40,904 bases of DNA from a delta proteobacterium ML8_F1 (GTDB lineage: Bacteria; Bacillota; Clostridia; Peptostreptococcales; Acidaminobacteraceae). How positions within the stretch are numbered: position 1 is the first letter of the stretch; each line of letters starts with the position of its first letter. Of the stretch, positions 1 through 10,000 are shown piece after piece. The stretch spans positions 1-40,904 of the forward strand of contig LQBE01000042.1 in the NCBI GenBank assembly GCA_002029975.1. The letters run 5' to 3'. The notes beneath the pieces are model-generated. The model worked only from the letters and a program-made list of their open reading frames with translations. It did not search any database and was not told where the DNA came from. Both the position numbers and the translations under genes were made by a program.

Positions 1-56
1 AGTCACTGTCAGTGAACCACGTCTCTGACAAATACTAATATACAAGGAGTCAATCC

Positions 57-995
57 ATGAACTCCCAACTCAAAATTTTCATTGTAGCCTTTATTGCATT
101 TTCCCTGTTTATTGGTTCTGCGATATTTGCCTTTGATAAATATTATTACACGGACACTTATGTAGAGCAGGAAGTGGAATTTGTGCTGGAGGACGATTCT
201 TTCGATAACAAAGAGGAAAAATCAGCCTATGAGCGGCTGATTGAAGAGAGTGCCAGGGTCAATATATTGATTTTCGGACACGATGGTGGAAGGTCAGACA
301 CCATCATGGTGGCGAGTTATGACGTCGATGCCAAGATTTTGGATATCATTTCCGTGCCCCGGGATACCTACAACTATGTTCCCGGCCATGACCTGCAGGG
401 GCAGAATAAAATCAATGCAGTTTACGGTTTTCCAGGAGAAGAGGGCGGCTCAATTGGGCTGTTGACGGCAATTCAGGATTTGCTTGGGATCCCTATTGAG
501 TATTATGTAAAAATGGATTATGATGGGGTCGAAGCGGTGGTGGACGCCCTTGGTGGCATTGAAATCAAGGTGCCTTTTGATATGAAATACGACGACCCGA
601 CGGCAGAGCCCCCCCTCCATATTGACATCAAGGCCGGAACCCAGGTGCTGAGTGGTGCCAAGGCCATGGAATATCTCAGATGGAGAAAGAACAACGGTGA
701 AGTTGGCGAAGGGGATCTTCCCCGGATTGAAAGGCAGCAGGAATTCATGGCGTTGCTGGCTGAAAAGTCCCTGAGCTACAAACTGCCAACGGTGGCCAAT
801 ACCGTTTTCAGGTATGTCAAAACCAATATGCCCCTTGATCGTGTCCTCTATTATGCGACAAAGGCAGTGGGTTTTGATATGGAGAACCTCAACCGTTACA
901 GAATTCCAGGGGATGTCAGTGACAACGGCGGATCCTACTATATTCACGATCCGGAAAAGACCCAAAAATTAATCATCGATATCTACAGTCAGTAG
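57..995 (+). CDS. LytR-CpsA-Psr (LCP) family cell-wall glycopolymer ligase
   Basis: This 312-residue protein has one N-terminal membrane segment (about residues 6-26) and then an extracytoplasmic LCP domain. LCP enzymes move undecaprenyl-pyrophosphate-linked glycopolymers onto peptidoglycan outside the cell. Family hallmarks are visible: the VPRDTY arginine motif after the first core strands, the YVKMDYDG and LGGIEI segment, and the arginine-rich GAKAMEYLRWR...DLPRIERQQ helix that contacts the pyrophosphate lipid. The length fits the family. AAGGAG lies about 7 bases before the ATG. No convincing promoter is visible in the 56 bases upstream, so transcription may begin outside the window. It is followed by a small membrane protein gene and a terminator. 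The family is secure; the polymer attached is unknown. Confidence 0.9.
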   Translation: MNSQLKIFIVAFIAFSLFIGSAIFAFDKYYYTDTYVEQEVEFVLEDDSFDNKEEKSAYERLIEESARVNILIFGHDGGRSDTIMVASYDVDAKILDIISVPRDTYNYVPGHDLQGQNKINAVYGFPGEEGGSIGLLTAIQDLLGIPIEYYVKMDYDGVEAVVDALGGIEIKVPFDMKYDDPTAEPPLHIDIKAGTQVLSGAKAMEYLRWRKNNGEVGEGDLPRIERQQEFMALLAEKSLSYKLPTVANTVFRYVKTNMPLDRVLYYATKAVGFDMENLNRYRIPGDVSDNGGSYYIHDPEKTQKLIIDIYSQ

Positions 996-1041
996 TGGGC
1001 GGCATTCACTGGACTGGTTGCACGCAAGAAAGGAGGTCACT

Positions 1042-1254
1042 ATGAAATTTGTTTTTTACGGGGCCTATCTGTTTTTTTCCATGGTTTCAAGATTTTTTGA
1101 AAAACTGGCGGTTGTCTTCAACAAGGCGGCGGCCATCATCAGACCGAGGAATACCCTGGAATGGACATTGTTAATCGCGGCAATCATCATACCCTTCGGG
1201 TTGACGGCCTACATCATCTATAAAATTGTTTCAAGAGAAAAAATAACCCAGTGA
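1042..1254 (+). CDS. small single-pass membrane protein, function unknown
   Basis: I do not recognise this 70-residue protein. The ATG at 1042 is chosen because AAAGGAGG ends 5 bases before it; a TTG at 1018 would add 8 residues but has no ribosome site. Residues about 4-30 form an aromatic and basic, probably amphipathic stretch. Residues about 41-62 form a clear membrane segment (LLIAAIIIPFG and following) with a basic tail. It lies 46 bases after the LCP gene on the same strand and is probably co-transcribed, so a role at the cell envelope is possible but is only inference from position. Its stop codon lies inside the palindromic terminator shared with murC. Confidence 0.7.
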   Translation: MKFVFYGAYLFFSMVSRFFEKLAVVFNKAAAIIRPRNTLEWTLLIAAIIIPFGLTAYIIYKIVSREKITQ

Positions 1255-1274
1255 TTAATCACTGGGATTTTTTT
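1247..1274. terminator. bidirectional terminator between the LCP/small-protein genes and murC
   Basis: A perfect 20-base palindrome, CCCAGTGATTAATCACTGGG (1247-1266), is followed by a T tract on the plus strand (1268-1274). On the minus strand it is followed by the complement of the A run at 1238-1246. Both convergent stop codons (plus 1252-1254, minus 1259-1261) lie inside the palindrome. Confidence 0.85.
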
Positions 1275-2641
1275 ATAATAGTTTCGGCGACTTCGTGGAT
1301 GTTCCCCGCGCCCAGGGTGAAAAGCAGGTGCTCCGGGTTCAACCGGGGCAGAAGATAATCGATGATTTCATCAAAGGAGGAGAAATAGGTGACTTTTTTT
1401 CCTCTTTTGGCCAGCAGTGCTTCAAGATCCCGGGTATGGATGCCCAGGGTATCCTTTTCCCTGGCGGCATAGATATCTGTCAGGATGACCTCATCGGCCT
1501 GGTCGAAGGCCAGGGAGAAATCGATGAGAAGTTCCTTGGTCCGGGTGTAGGTATGGGGCTGGAAGATGGCGATGATTTTTCTGGCTTCGAGTTTTCGGGC
1601 GGCTTCTAAGGTCGCTTTGATTTCATTGGGATGGTGGGCGTAATCATCGTAGATGAGAGCACCCTGGCAGGTGCCAAGGTATTCGAATCTGCGATGGGCT
1701 CCTTTGAACTTTTTGAGCGCCCGGGTAATGGTGGCAAGATCCACTCCGTAGTGATGGGTCAGGGCGATGGCGGCAAGACTGTTGTAGATATTGTGTCTTC
1801 CGGGTATGGACAACTCGATTTTTCCGAGGAATTTCCCGTTGACCATTAAATCGAACTTTGGAAGCCCTGACTCATTATAGGTGATATTGGTTGCCAGATA
1901 GTCTGTGTCATTGATGATGCCGAAGGTGATGATTTGTTTGCAGGTGGTTGTGTTGTAGATTTTTTTTGCGTTGAAGTCATCGATATTGATGAAGAGTTCG
2001 CCGTCCCCGGGAAGTTTTTGGGTCAATTTGCCGAAGGCCCTTACAATATGGTCGAGATCTTCGTAGTAATCAAGATGATCCTCATCGATATTGAGGATGA
2101 TCGCCTTGTTGAAAGTAAAGTCCAGAAAATTTTCCTGGTATTCACAGGCCTCTGTGACGAAGAGGCTTCCCTTTCCGATTCTTGCATTGCCTCCGATGGC
2201 CTCGACCTCGGCGCCTATGAAAATAGTCGGGTCAAGGTCGGTTTCCGCCAGTATCACCGCCACCATTGAGGTAGTGGTGGTTTTCCCGTGGGCGCCGGAT
2301 ATGGCAACGGCGTCTGGATAATTCTCCATCACAAGGCCCAGCATCTGGGACCTGGAAACCGTTTCAATGGCGAGTTCGGCTCCCTTGAGGAGTTCGGGGT
2401 TGTCTTCTTTGACAGCCGAGGTGTACACCAGCAGATCCGTATCCTCTTGGAGATTGTCCGGGTTGTGGGAATAGTGGATTTCAGCCCCGAGGGATTCCAG
2501 ATGCCGGGTGATAGAACTGGATTTAAGGTCTGACCCGGAAACACGGATACCATAGCTCAGCAGTATCTCGGCAATGGCACTGACGCCGATTCCCCCGATG
2601 CCTACAAGATGAACGTGTTTGAGGTCCTTTATATCAATCAT
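1259..2641 (-). CDS. murC: UDP-N-acetylmuramate--L-alanine ligase
   Basis: MurC adds L-alanine to UDP-N-acetylmuramic acid using ATP, the first step of the cytoplasmic peptide stem of peptidoglycan. The 460-residue protein shows the N-terminal nucleotide-sugar motif GIGGIG (residues 14-19), the ATP loop GAHGKTTTT (116-124), the ACEYQENF and NIDEDHLDYY segments of the central domain, and the C-terminal FQPHTYTRT and DDYAHHP motifs. The start at 2641 is preferred because AAGGAGAG lies just upstream and the likely promoter (2673-2701) lies between it and any longer start at 2713. It is divergent from purR and convergent with the LCP pair. Identification is secure. Confidence 0.96.
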   Translation of the reverse strand: MIDIKDLKHVHLVGIGGIGVSAIAEILLSYGIRVSGSDLKSSSITRHLESLGAEIHYSHNPDNLQEDTDLLVYTSAVKEDNPELLKGAELAIETVSRSQMLGLVMENYPDAVAISGAHGKTTTTSMVAVILAETDLDPTIFIGAEVEAIGGNARIGKGSLFVTEACEYQENFLDFTFNKAIILNIDEDHLDYYEDLDHIVRAFGKLTQKLPGDGELFINIDDFNAKKIYNTTTCKQIITFGIINDTDYLATNITYNESGLPKFDLMVNGKFLGKIELSIPGRHNIYNSLAAIALTHHYGVDLATITRALKKFKGAHRRFEYLGTCQGALIYDDYAHHPNEIKATLEAARKLEARKIIAIFQPHTYTRTKELLIDFSLAFDQADEVILTDIYAAREKDTLGIHTRDLEALLAKRGKKVTYFSSFDEIIDYLLPRLNPEHLLFTLGAGNIHEVAETIIKKSQ

Positions 2642-2672
2642 TTGATCTCTCCTTGTGGTTAATGCAATGAAA

Positions 2673-2701
2673 ATTATATCACATCCCCTGACCATTGTGG
2701 A
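2673..2701 (-). promoter_or_regulatory. probable sigma-A promoter of murC
   Basis: Read on the minus strand, TCCACA (2696-2701) and TATAAT (2673-2678) are separated by 17 bases. The -10 is preceded by TGA, making it an extended -10. It lies about 30 bases upstream of the chosen murC start. Confidence 0.6.
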
Positions 2702-2757
2702 AGGATTTTTCACCCGGAAAAAAAAGGGCCCGATTTGGGAGATATTTGCAAAATATA

Positions 2758-2786
2758 TTAAAATAGCCCTGAAAAGATGATAAGAT
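2758..2786 (+). promoter_or_regulatory. possible promoter of purR
   Basis: TTAAAA (2758-2763) and TAAGAT (2781-2786) are 17 bases apart, with an extended TGA directly before the -10. The match is modest and the region is AT-rich. A TSS near 2793 would leave a leader of about 25 bases before the chosen ATG. Confidence 0.35.
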
Positions 2787-2817
2787 GAATCTATAAACCA
2801 CTTTGGACGTGATATCG

Positions 2818-3612
2818 ATGAAAAGGAATATGCGTGTGGGCGCCATCCTGAAGACCTTGATGGACTATCCCGGGGAGATTTTCACCCTGAATTATTTTTC
2901 CGAGCGGCTCAAGGCTGCCAAATCAAGCATCTCGGAGGATATTGTCATTCTGAAAAGTCTTTTCAGGGAGCTGAATATCGGTTCCATTGAAACCATCACC
3001 GGAGCTTCTGGAGGTGTGATGGTCAAGCCCTACAAATCCGATGAAGACAAGAGAAGACTGCTGGAGAAGATTTCTGAAATGCTCATGGGAAAGGAGCGGC
3101 TCATTCCCGGAGGGTTTCTTTACTATGCGGATATTCTGTACCAGGCTCATTATGTGAAGGATCTCGGTGAAATCATTGCCCAGAGGTTTGTTGATGAACG
3201 AATTGACTATGTAATGACTATTGAGACGAAGGGAATCACCCTGGGACTGATGACGGCAAACTATCTCAATGTTCCCCTGGTGGTTGCCCGCAAGGACAAT
3301 CGGATTTCCGAGGGAGCCACAATCAGCATCAACTATGTTTCGGGCTCCACTGGCAATCTTTCAACGATGTACTGTGCCAAGCGTTCAATAAAGAGGGGAA
3401 AAAGAGTCTTGATTGTGGACGATTTCCTCAGAGGAGGAGGGACTGTAAGGGGAATGATGGACCTGGTCAGTGAATTCGAATCAGAGGTGGTGGGGGTCGC
3501 TGTTTTCATTGACAACAGGAGTCAGAAGCGAAAAATGGTGCAGGATTACTATGCGGTTCTGGCCATGGATGTGGCGGGGGACCAGATTCATCTGGAACCG
3601 CAGGGATTGTAG
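2818..3612 (+). CDS. purR: PurR-type purine operon regulator
   Basis: This matches the Bacillus-type PurR, a PRPP-sensing DNA-binding regulator unrelated to the LacI-type PurR. An N-terminal winged helix (about residues 1-75, with the FSERLKAAKSSISEDI helix) precedes a phosphoribosyltransferase-like domain. That domain carries the PRPP-binding signature VLIVDDFLRGGGT and the VVARKDN and SINYVSGSTG segments. The ATG at 2818 (264 residues) best matches the family N-terminus; only a weak GTGAT ribosome site precedes it, and an ATG at 2830 is also possible. It heads the conserved purR-spoVG-glmU-prs order. The usual yabJ gene between purR and spoVG is missing. Confidence 0.92.
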   Translation: MKRNMRVGAILKTLMDYPGEIFTLNYFSERLKAAKSSISEDIVILKSLFRELNIGSIETITGASGGVMVKPYKSDEDKRRLLEKISEMLMGKERLIPGGFLYYADILYQAHYVKDLGEIIAQRFVDERIDYVMTIETKGITLGLMTANYLNVPLVVARKDNRISEGATISINYVSGSTGNLSTMYCAKRSIKRGKRVLIVDDFLRGGGTVRGMMDLVSEFESEVVGVAVFIDNRSQKRKMVQDYYAVLAMDVAGDQIHLEPQGL

Positions 3613-3622
3613 GACCAAATGA

Positions 3623-3650
3623 TTACAATTTTCAAAAAATATGGTATGAT
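3623..3650 (+). promoter_or_regulatory. probable promoter of spoVG
   Basis: TATGAT (3645-3650) is preceded by TGG, an extended -10. A weak TTACAA (3623-3628) lies 16 bases upstream. It begins 10 bases after the purR stop. A sigma-H pattern, as drives spoVG in Bacillus, was not evident. Confidence 0.5.
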
Positions 3651-3688
3651 TAGACTAGATTTGACCAGCGAAAGGTAGGGGAGAAGGT

Positions 3689-4018
3689 ATGAATATCACT
3701 GATGTTAGAATTAGGAAAATCAATGAAGAGGGAAAGATGAAAGCCATTGTTTCCGTCACTTTTGAAGACGCTTTCGTCGTACATGACATCAAGATCATCG
3801 AAGGACAAAACGGTTTGTTTGTCGCCATGCCGAGTAGAAAAGTAGCTGAAGGAGATTACAGGGACATCGCTCACCCCATCAATTCTGAAACAAGAAACCA
3901 GCTTCAGGATCGAATTTTTGAAGAGTATGAAAAGGTCAAATTGGAGATTCAGATTCATGAACAAGAGGAGTCAATCCAGTCTGAAGTCCTCGAGGAAGAG
4001 GTTGATCAAGAAGATTAA
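3689..4018 (+). CDS. spoVG: SpoVG family RNA/DNA-binding regulator
   Basis: This 109-residue protein has the family's start [11 protein letters not shown] and the conserved segments [25 protein letters not shown] and FRDIAHPI-like YRDIAHPI. SpoVG proteins bind nucleic acid and affect division, capsule and virulence regulation as well as sporulation, so their presence alone does not show that the organism sporulates. The ATG follows a GGGGAGAAGG ribosome site. The C-terminal 20 or so residues are strongly acidic ([18 protein letters not shown]-like), as in many homologues. Its stop codon touches the left arm of a hairpin that precedes glmU. Confidence 0.95.
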   Translation: MNITDVRIRKINEEGKMKAIVSVTFEDAFVVHDIKIIEGQNGLFVAMPSRKVAEGDYRDIAHPINSETRNQLQDRIFEEYEKVKLEIQIHEQEESIQSEVLEEEVDQED

Positions 4019-4042
4019 AGAGATTCAGAGGAATCTCTTTTT
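4017..4042 (+). terminator. terminator-like hairpin between spoVG and glmU
   Basis: AAAGAGATTC (4017-4026) pairs perfectly with GAATCTCTTT (4031-4040) around the loop AGAG, and five T follow (4038-4042). It overlaps the spoVG stop. With only 18 bases to the glmU start there is no room for a separate promoter, so it probably acts as a partial terminator or attenuator. Confidence 0.7.
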
Positions 4043-4060
4043 AGTTGGAGGGATATGATA

Positions 4061-5425
4061 GTGAAAGTCAAACCCATTATACTGGCGGCTGGCCAGGGGA
4101 CCAGGATGCATTCCAAGCTGCCGAAGGTTCTCCATCCTATCGGAGGGCTGCCCATGGTAGAGCATGTTATCCGCCTTTCTTTAAAGGTGGGAGATGAAAA
4201 TCCCGTGGTGGTCATCGGTCATCAGGGTGAACTGGTGGAGGCGGCCCTCAAGGGGAAGGATGTTGCCCTGGTTTATCAAAGACAGCAGCTGGGTACCGCC
4301 CATGCGGTCAAAATGGCCTGGGACCATATTGAAAAGGACCATCAGGTGCTGATTCTTTACGGGGATACGCCCTTGATTGAAGCATCCACCCTGCAGGATT
4401 TTTTGAGCCAGCACCGGTCCATGAAGAGGGATCTGAGTGTACTCACCATGAAGGTCCCCGACCCCAGAGGCTACGGAAGAATCCTGAGGGAGGAGGGCAG
4501 ACTCCAAAGGATTGTAGAGGAAAAGGATGCCGATGAAGTCCAGAAGCAAATCGATGAGGTGAACAGCGGGATTTATCTTGTGAGAGGGGATTATCTCAAG
4601 GAGGCGCTTGAGACAATCGACAACAACAATCGACAAAAGGAATATTATTTGACGGATTTGGTAGAAATTTTCTATCGTCAGGGTTATAATATAGACGCTT
4701 ATTGCAGCGAACATCACGAGGAGTTTCTGGGCATCAATGACCGGATTCAATTGGCCCGGGGGGAGGAAATTCTACGGGAAAGGATCAACCGGGAATGGAT
4801 GCGCAGGGGGGTAACCCTGGTGGACCCGGGGAATACCTACATTGATGTGGATGTGGTCATAGGCCAGGACACTGTGATTTACCCGGGAACAATCCTCAAG
4901 GGGAGCACCACCATCGGTGAAAGCTGCAGCATCGGTCCCAGGGCGGTTCTGGAGAATTCCCATCTCTCCCAGGGCGTAACTGTCAAGGAGTCCCATGTGG
5001 TGGACAGTGCCATAGATTCGGGTTCTACAGTGGGTCCCTTCGCCTACCTTCGACCAGGGTCAAAAATTGGAAAATCCGTAAAAATAGGCGACTTTGTCGA
5101 GGTGAAGAATTCTGTCATCAGGGATGGCGCAAAGGTATCCCATCTGACCTATGTCGGAGACGGGGATGTCGGTGAAAATGTGAACCTGGGTTGTGGTGTG
5201 GTTTTCGTCAATTATGACGGTGAACAAAAGCATCGCACGGTGGTGGAGGCAGAGGCCTTTATAGGCTGTAACACCAATCTGATTGCCCCGGTGACGGTCA
5301 GAAAGGGTGCTTATGTCGCGGCGGGAACCACTCTGACCAAGGAGGTGCCTGAGGGCGCTTTGGCCATCGGCCGGGAAAGACAGAAAAATCTTGAAGGATG
5401 GGTCGCCAGAAGACGAAAGAAGTAG
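4061..5425 (+). CDS. glmU: bifunctional UDP-GlcNAc pyrophosphorylase / glucosamine-1-phosphate acetyltransferase
   Basis: GlmU acetylates glucosamine-1-phosphate and then joins it to UTP to give UDP-GlcNAc, the entry sugar for peptidoglycan. The N-terminal half shows [35 protein letters not shown] and EEKDAD motifs of the uridyltransferase. The C-terminal half is a left-handed beta helix of hexapeptide repeats, with the catalytic-type His in SHLTYVGD at about residue 361, then NYDG and [11 protein letters not shown]. The GTG at 4061 is preferred (GGAGGG ends 8 bases before); the ATG at 4055 would leave only 2 bases of spacing. prs follows after 10 bases. Confidence 0.96.
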   Translation: MKVKPIILAAGQGTRMHSKLPKVLHPIGGLPMVEHVIRLSLKVGDENPVVVIGHQGELVEAALKGKDVALVYQRQQLGTAHAVKMAWDHIEKDHQVLILYGDTPLIEASTLQDFLSQHRSMKRDLSVLTMKVPDPRGYGRILREEGRLQRIVEEKDADEVQKQIDEVNSGIYLVRGDYLKEALETIDNNNRQKEYYLTDLVEIFYRQGYNIDAYCSEHHEEFLGINDRIQLARGEEILRERINREWMRRGVTLVDPGNTYIDVDVVIGQDTVIYPGTILKGSTTIGESCSIGPRAVLENSHLSQGVTVKESHVVDSAIDSGSTVGPFAYLRPGSKIGKSVKIGDFVEVKNSVIRDGAKVSHLTYVGDGDVGENVNLGCGVVFVNYDGEQKHRTVVEAEAFIGCNTNLIAPVTVRKGAYVAAGTTLTKEVPEGALAIGRERQKNLEGWVARRRKK

Positions 5426-5435
5426 GGAGGACAGT

Positions 5436-6386
5436 ATGCATAGTCAAGGGAAGCGCATCAAAATCTTTTCAGGTAATTCAAATCCCGAATTAGCAAACAA
5501 GATCTGTAGCGAGTTGGGCATTCCTCTGGGGGACGCCACAGTGAAAAATTTCAGTGACGGAGAGATTTCCGTAAACATCGGAGAGACCGTCCGGGGGGCG
5601 GATGTTTTTGTGGTCCAGTCGGTATCGCCGCCTCTGGTCAACCGTTATCTCATGGAAATGCTGATAATGATTGATGCCCTCAAGCGGGCTTCGGCGGGGA
5701 GGATTACCGCTGTGGTTCCTTATTACGGCTACGCCAGACAGGACCGGAAAGCAAAGGCCAGAGACCCGATTTCCGCCAAGCTTGTCGCGGATTTGATCAC
5801 GGCGGCCGGTGCGGACAGACTCCTTACGATGGATCTTCACGCTCCCCAGATCCAGGGCTATTTCAATATCCCGGTGGATCATCTCATTGGATCGCCCATT
5901 CTTGCCGAGTACTTCATTGAAAAGGATATCGAGGATCTCGTAGTGGTTTCTCCGGATCTGGGCAGTGTGACCAGGGCCAGATCCTTTGCAAACCGTCTCA
6001 ACTGCGGCATTGCCATCATTGACAAGTCAAGACCCGAGCCCAATGTTTCCGAGGTTATGCATATCATTGGAAACGTTGAGGGGAAAAATGTGATTCTCAT
6101 CGACGATATGATTGATACGGCGGGCACCATCACCAATGGCGCTGAAGCCCTCAAGGACATCGGGGCGAAGGATGTCTACGCCTGCTGTTCCCATGCGGTG
6201 TTCTCAGGACCCGCCATTGACAGGATAAAGAAATCCTCATTGAAGGAAGTGGTGGTGACGGATACCATCAAACTTGCAGATGACATGAGGCTCAGCAATA
6301 TCCGGGAGTTGTCAGTCGCAAGCACCTTCGCAGAAGCCATCAGAAGAATTTTCAATGACGAATCTGTTTCCACCCTGTTTGACTGA
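5436..6386 (+). CDS. prs: ribose-phosphate pyrophosphokinase (PRPP synthetase)
   Basis: Prs makes phosphoribosyl pyrophosphate from ribose-5-phosphate and ATP, the substrate for nucleotide, histidine and tryptophan synthesis and the ligand sensed by PurR three genes upstream. The 316 residues show [52 protein letters not shown] and the PRPP-binding loop [14 protein letters not shown] (about 219-232). The length is typical for class I enzymes. The ATG at 5436 follows AGGGAGGACAGT. Co-transcription with glmU is likely from the 10-base gap. A terminator follows. The ctc gene that follows prs in Bacillus is absent. Confidence 0.97.
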   Translation: MHSQGKRIKIFSGNSNPELANKICSELGIPLGDATVKNFSDGEISVNIGETVRGADVFVVQSVSPPLVNRYLMEMLIMIDALKRASAGRITAVVPYYGYARQDRKAKARDPISAKLVADLITAAGADRLLTMDLHAPQIQGYFNIPVDHLIGSPILAEYFIEKDIEDLVVVSPDLGSVTRARSFANRLNCGIAIIDKSRPEPNVSEVMHIIGNVEGKNVILIDDMIDTAGTITNGAEALKDIGAKDVYACCSHAVFSGPAIDRIKKSSLKEVVVTDTIKLADDMRLSNIRELSVASTFAEAIRRIFNDESVSTLFD

Positions 6387-6393
6387 CCACCTG

Positions 6394-6421
6394 CAACTGG
6401 GCCTACGGGCTCAGTTGTTTT
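6394..6421 (+). terminator. intrinsic terminator after prs
   Basis: CAACTGGGCC (6394-6403) pairs with GGCTCAGTTG (6408-6417), with one G-T pair, around a TACG loop. TTTT (6418-6421) follows. The T tract leads straight into the pth promoter. Confidence 0.75.
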
Positions 6422-6423
6422 CA

Positions 6424-6432
6424 TGATATAAT
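6424..6432 (+). promoter_or_regulatory. extended -10 promoter of pth-mfd
   Basis: TGATATAAT at 6424-6432 is a perfect -10 with the TGn extension. There is no good -35 at the usual distance. A start near 6439 leaves only a short leader before the GGAGG site of pth. Confidence 0.65.
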
Positions 6433-6451
6433 ACCACTGTTGGAGGCCTGT

Positions 6452-7021
6452 ATGAAATTGATTGTCGGCCTGGGTAATCCAGGGAAAAAATATGATTTGA
6501 GTCGTCATAATATCGGGTTCATTGTTTTGGACTACTTTTCAAGGGAAGTGAAAATTCCAATCACAAAGGTGAAATTCAAGTCCTATACGGGTGAATTTCT
6601 CCACAAAGGGGAAAAAATCATTCTTTTGAAACCCCAAACCTACATGAATCTGTCGGGGGAAGCCGTCAAAAGGGCTGTGGATTATTACGGGATTGCCCCC
6701 GGGGATTTACTGGTGGTCTATGATGATGTGGATATTCCCCTGGGCAGTATAAGACTTCGCAAAAAAGGCAGCGGGGGGACCCACAATGGTATGCGCAATA
6801 TCGTGTATCAACTTCAGGATGATGAATTTCCAAGGCTGCGATTCGGTATCGGAAAAAATGAACACATTCCCCTCACGGATTATGTGTTGATGAATTTTCC
6901 CAGAGAAGAATTCGATGTGGTCCGGGCCAGTGTCAGGGATGCGGCTTCTGCCATCGAGGTCTTTATCGACAGGGGTATTGATGCGGCAATGAACCAGTAT
7001 AATAAAGTGGTGACAAAATGA
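6452..7021 (+). CDS. pth: peptidyl-tRNA hydrolase
   Basis: Pth frees tRNA from peptides dropped by ribosomes. The 189-residue protein has the signature GLGNPGKKYDLSRHNIGF, with Asn9 and catalytic His19. Substrate-binding Asn66 lies in QTYMNLSG, the catalytic Asp in VYDDVDIPLG (about 91), and Asn112 in GGTHNGMRNI. The ATG at 6452 is chosen because the family begins right before the IVGLGNPG strand and TTGGAGG lies 6 bases upstream; an in-frame ATG at 6440 would be too close to the likely transcription start. Its stop overlaps the mfd start by 4 bases (ATGA), indicating translational coupling. Confidence 0.97.
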   Translation: MKLIVGLGNPGKKYDLSRHNIGFIVLDYFSREVKIPITKVKFKSYTGEFLHKGEKIILLKPQTYMNLSGEAVKRAVDYYGIAPGDLLVVYDDVDIPLGSIRLRKKGSGGTHNGMRNIVYQLQDDEFPRLRFGIGKNEHIPLTDYVLMNFPREEFDVVRASVRDAASAIEVFIDRGIDAAMNQYNKVVTK

Positions 7022-10000
7022 GTTTGTATCAGGAAATCTTCAGTCGTTCTGTTTCCTATGAAGAGCTTTTGAAGAGCATCCACGGTGGTTTGACCCGAAT
7101 AGGCGTTTCCGGTGTCACGGAATCTGTCGGGTGTCTTTTGGTGTCTCAGATTCAGGAGTCGTCATCACGGAGTGCTGTGCTGGTGGTGTCTTCAGAGAGT
7201 ATGGCCCAGAGAATGGCGGAGGAGATTCGCGGGGTTTCGAGCCGGGAGGTTCTTTTTTTGCCCAGAAAAGAACTGTTGCTCAGCCATATCTACACTCAAA
7301 GCAAGGAGATTGTTTTTGAAAGGGTGGGGGTGCTCAACCAGGTTGAAGGCCTGGAAAATTCCGGGATACTGGTGGTGAGCATTGAAGCCCTGATTTATCG
7401 CCTGCTCAACCCCGAGGTGTTCAGGAACAATCGGATTGAGGTCATAGTCGGCGGGGAAAAAAATTTTGAGGGTCTCAGGGAAAAACTGGTCCAGATGGGT
7501 TATGAGAGGGTGGATATGACCCAGACCCCTGGACATTTCAGTATCAGAGGGGGTATTCTGGATGTTTTTGATCCGGCAAATGCCCACCCGGTCCGACTGG
7601 AATTCTTCGGTGACGAAGTGGACAGCATCCGATATTTCGATGAAGAAACCCAGAAATCCCTTGATAAATTATCAGAGGTGATTCTCAGACCTGCAGTCGA
7701 AGGTGTTTTCAAGGAGGAGGAGATTGAATACCTCATAGAAACCCTCAGGAATCAGGACCAGGCTGATTTTGCCGGGGAGATTGAAGCGGGACTTCACAGG
7801 GAGCATTTGGACCAGCTGCTGCCCTATATTGAAAAAAAAATCTATACAGTCCTGGATTATCTGCCTGAAGCCAGAATATTCTTTATGGACTACGACCGGG
7901 TAGTGGATCGCTACAGGCAGATTCTCAGCGAATTCGACATGAGGTTTGAGACCCTTTTTTCCCAGGGTGAAGTTTTGAAAAGCCAATGGGAAATGGTGCT
8001 TAGGGAGGATCGTTTCCACCAAGAGATTTCAAAGAGAAAAATCATCAACCTGACGACCCTGAGTATCGAAGACCAGTCTCTGGATTTTGATGAAATCATT
8101 AATTTCAAAATCGGAGCCCCCAATGAGTATTTCGGGAAGGTACCCCTGCTTTTTGAGGATTTGAAAAAATATCGACACAGAGGATACCGCACTGTTCTCC
8201 TTCTGGAGGACGACGAGAAAATCAGTCTCCTGAAACAGGCGGCGGAGGAAAGAGGGGTTGCCATCGACTGCCCTTCAAACCTAGAGGGCGGTCTCAGAAC
8301 CTCTCAGATTGCCCTGGTGAAGGGTTATCTGGAAAAGGGATTCGTCCTGCTGCCGACCAAAACCATGGTGATTACTGAAAAAGAAATTTTCGGTCTTCGT
8401 AAAAAAAGAAGAACCAGAAGGTTTGGGGACAATGCCCAGGTGATCCGATCCTTCAGAGAACTCAATGAAGGGGATTATGTGGTTCATGAGGGCCACGGCA
8501 TTGGTCGCTATCTGGGAATCGACCAGGTGGCGGTGGATGGTCTGGTCAAGGATTTTTTAAAGATCCAGTACAAGAATGACGAATATCTCTATATCCCCAT
8601 CGGACAGCTGCAGCTGATTCAAAAGTATGTAGGCAGCGATGCCCAAAGTGTCCAGGTGAACCGACTGGGGACTCCTGAATGGTCAAGGACCAAGGCCCGG
8701 GCGAAAAAAGCCATCGATGACATGGCGGATGAACTCATTGCACTCTATTCCGAGCGCATCACAAAAAAAGGACACGCCTTTGAGCCGGAGGGCCCCTGGC
8801 AAAGGGAGTTTGAAGGATTGTTTCCCTTTGAAGAAACAAAGGACCAGCTCAAGAGCGCTGAAGAAATCAAAAGAGATATGGAGAAGAGTATTCCCATGGA
8901 CCGACTGCTGTGTGGCGATGTGGGCTACGGCAAGACGGAGGTTGCACTCAGAGCGGTGTTCAAGGCCGTAGTGGATTCCAAACAGGTGGCGATACTCGTT
9001 CCCACCACCCTTCTTGCCCAGCAGCATTACAATACCATTTTTGAGCGGTTTTCAAAGTACCCCGTCAAGGTCGAAATGCTTTCCAGGTTCAAAACCAAAA
9101 AAGAAAATCTTCAAACCGTCGAAAAACTGAAAAAGGGGCTGGTGGATATTGTTGTGGGGACCCACAGACTGCTCTCTGATGATGTGGGTTTCAAGGATCT
9201 CGGCCTGCTGATTGTGGATGAAGAGCAGCGGTTCGGGGTCAGGCACAAGGAGAAAATCAAGGCCCTCAAGAGCACAGTGGATGTACTCACCCTTACGGCG
9301 ACACCCATACCAAGAACCCTTCACATGTCTATGATTGGCATTCGGGACCTCAGTGTCATCGAGGATCCTCCAGAGGACCGCTATCCGATCCAGACCTATG
9401 TCATGGCCTACCGGGAAAATATCATCCGTGAGGCGATTCTCAGGGAGACAGACCGAAGCGGCCAAGTCTTCTTTGTCTACAATCAGGTCAGGGACATTGA
9501 GGCAATGACCGCCAAAATCAGCGATCTGGTGCCTGAAGCCAGGGTGGCCTACGCCCATGGACAAATGAATGAAATCCAGCTGTCAAAGGTCATGATTGAT
9601 TTTTTAAACAAAGCCTATGATGTCCTGGTCACCACCACCATTATTGAAACCGGTCTGGATATCCCCAATGTCAATACCATCATCATACACCATGCGGATA
9701 AAATGGGGCTCAGCCAGCTCTACCAGCTCAGGGGAAGGGTGGGACGAAGCAACCGGGTGGCCTATGCCTACCTCACCTACAACAGGGCGAAGGTCATCAG
9801 CGAGGTTGCCCAGAAAAGACTTCTGGCCATCAAGGAATTCACTGAACTCGGTTCAGGTTTCAAAATCGCTCTGAGGGATCTTGAAATCCGGGGGGCGGGG
9901 AACCTGCTGGGCGGACAGCAGCATGGCCACCTTGAGGCCATCGGCTATGAGCTCTATGTCAAGCTCCTTGAAGAGAGAATCAACACCCTCAAGGGGAATC

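Noticed and set aside
3601-3688. Sigma-H promoter for spoVG as in Bacillus
   Set aside because: AGGA occurs at 3611, but no GAAT-type -10 lies at the right distance; the extended -10 TATGAT fits better.
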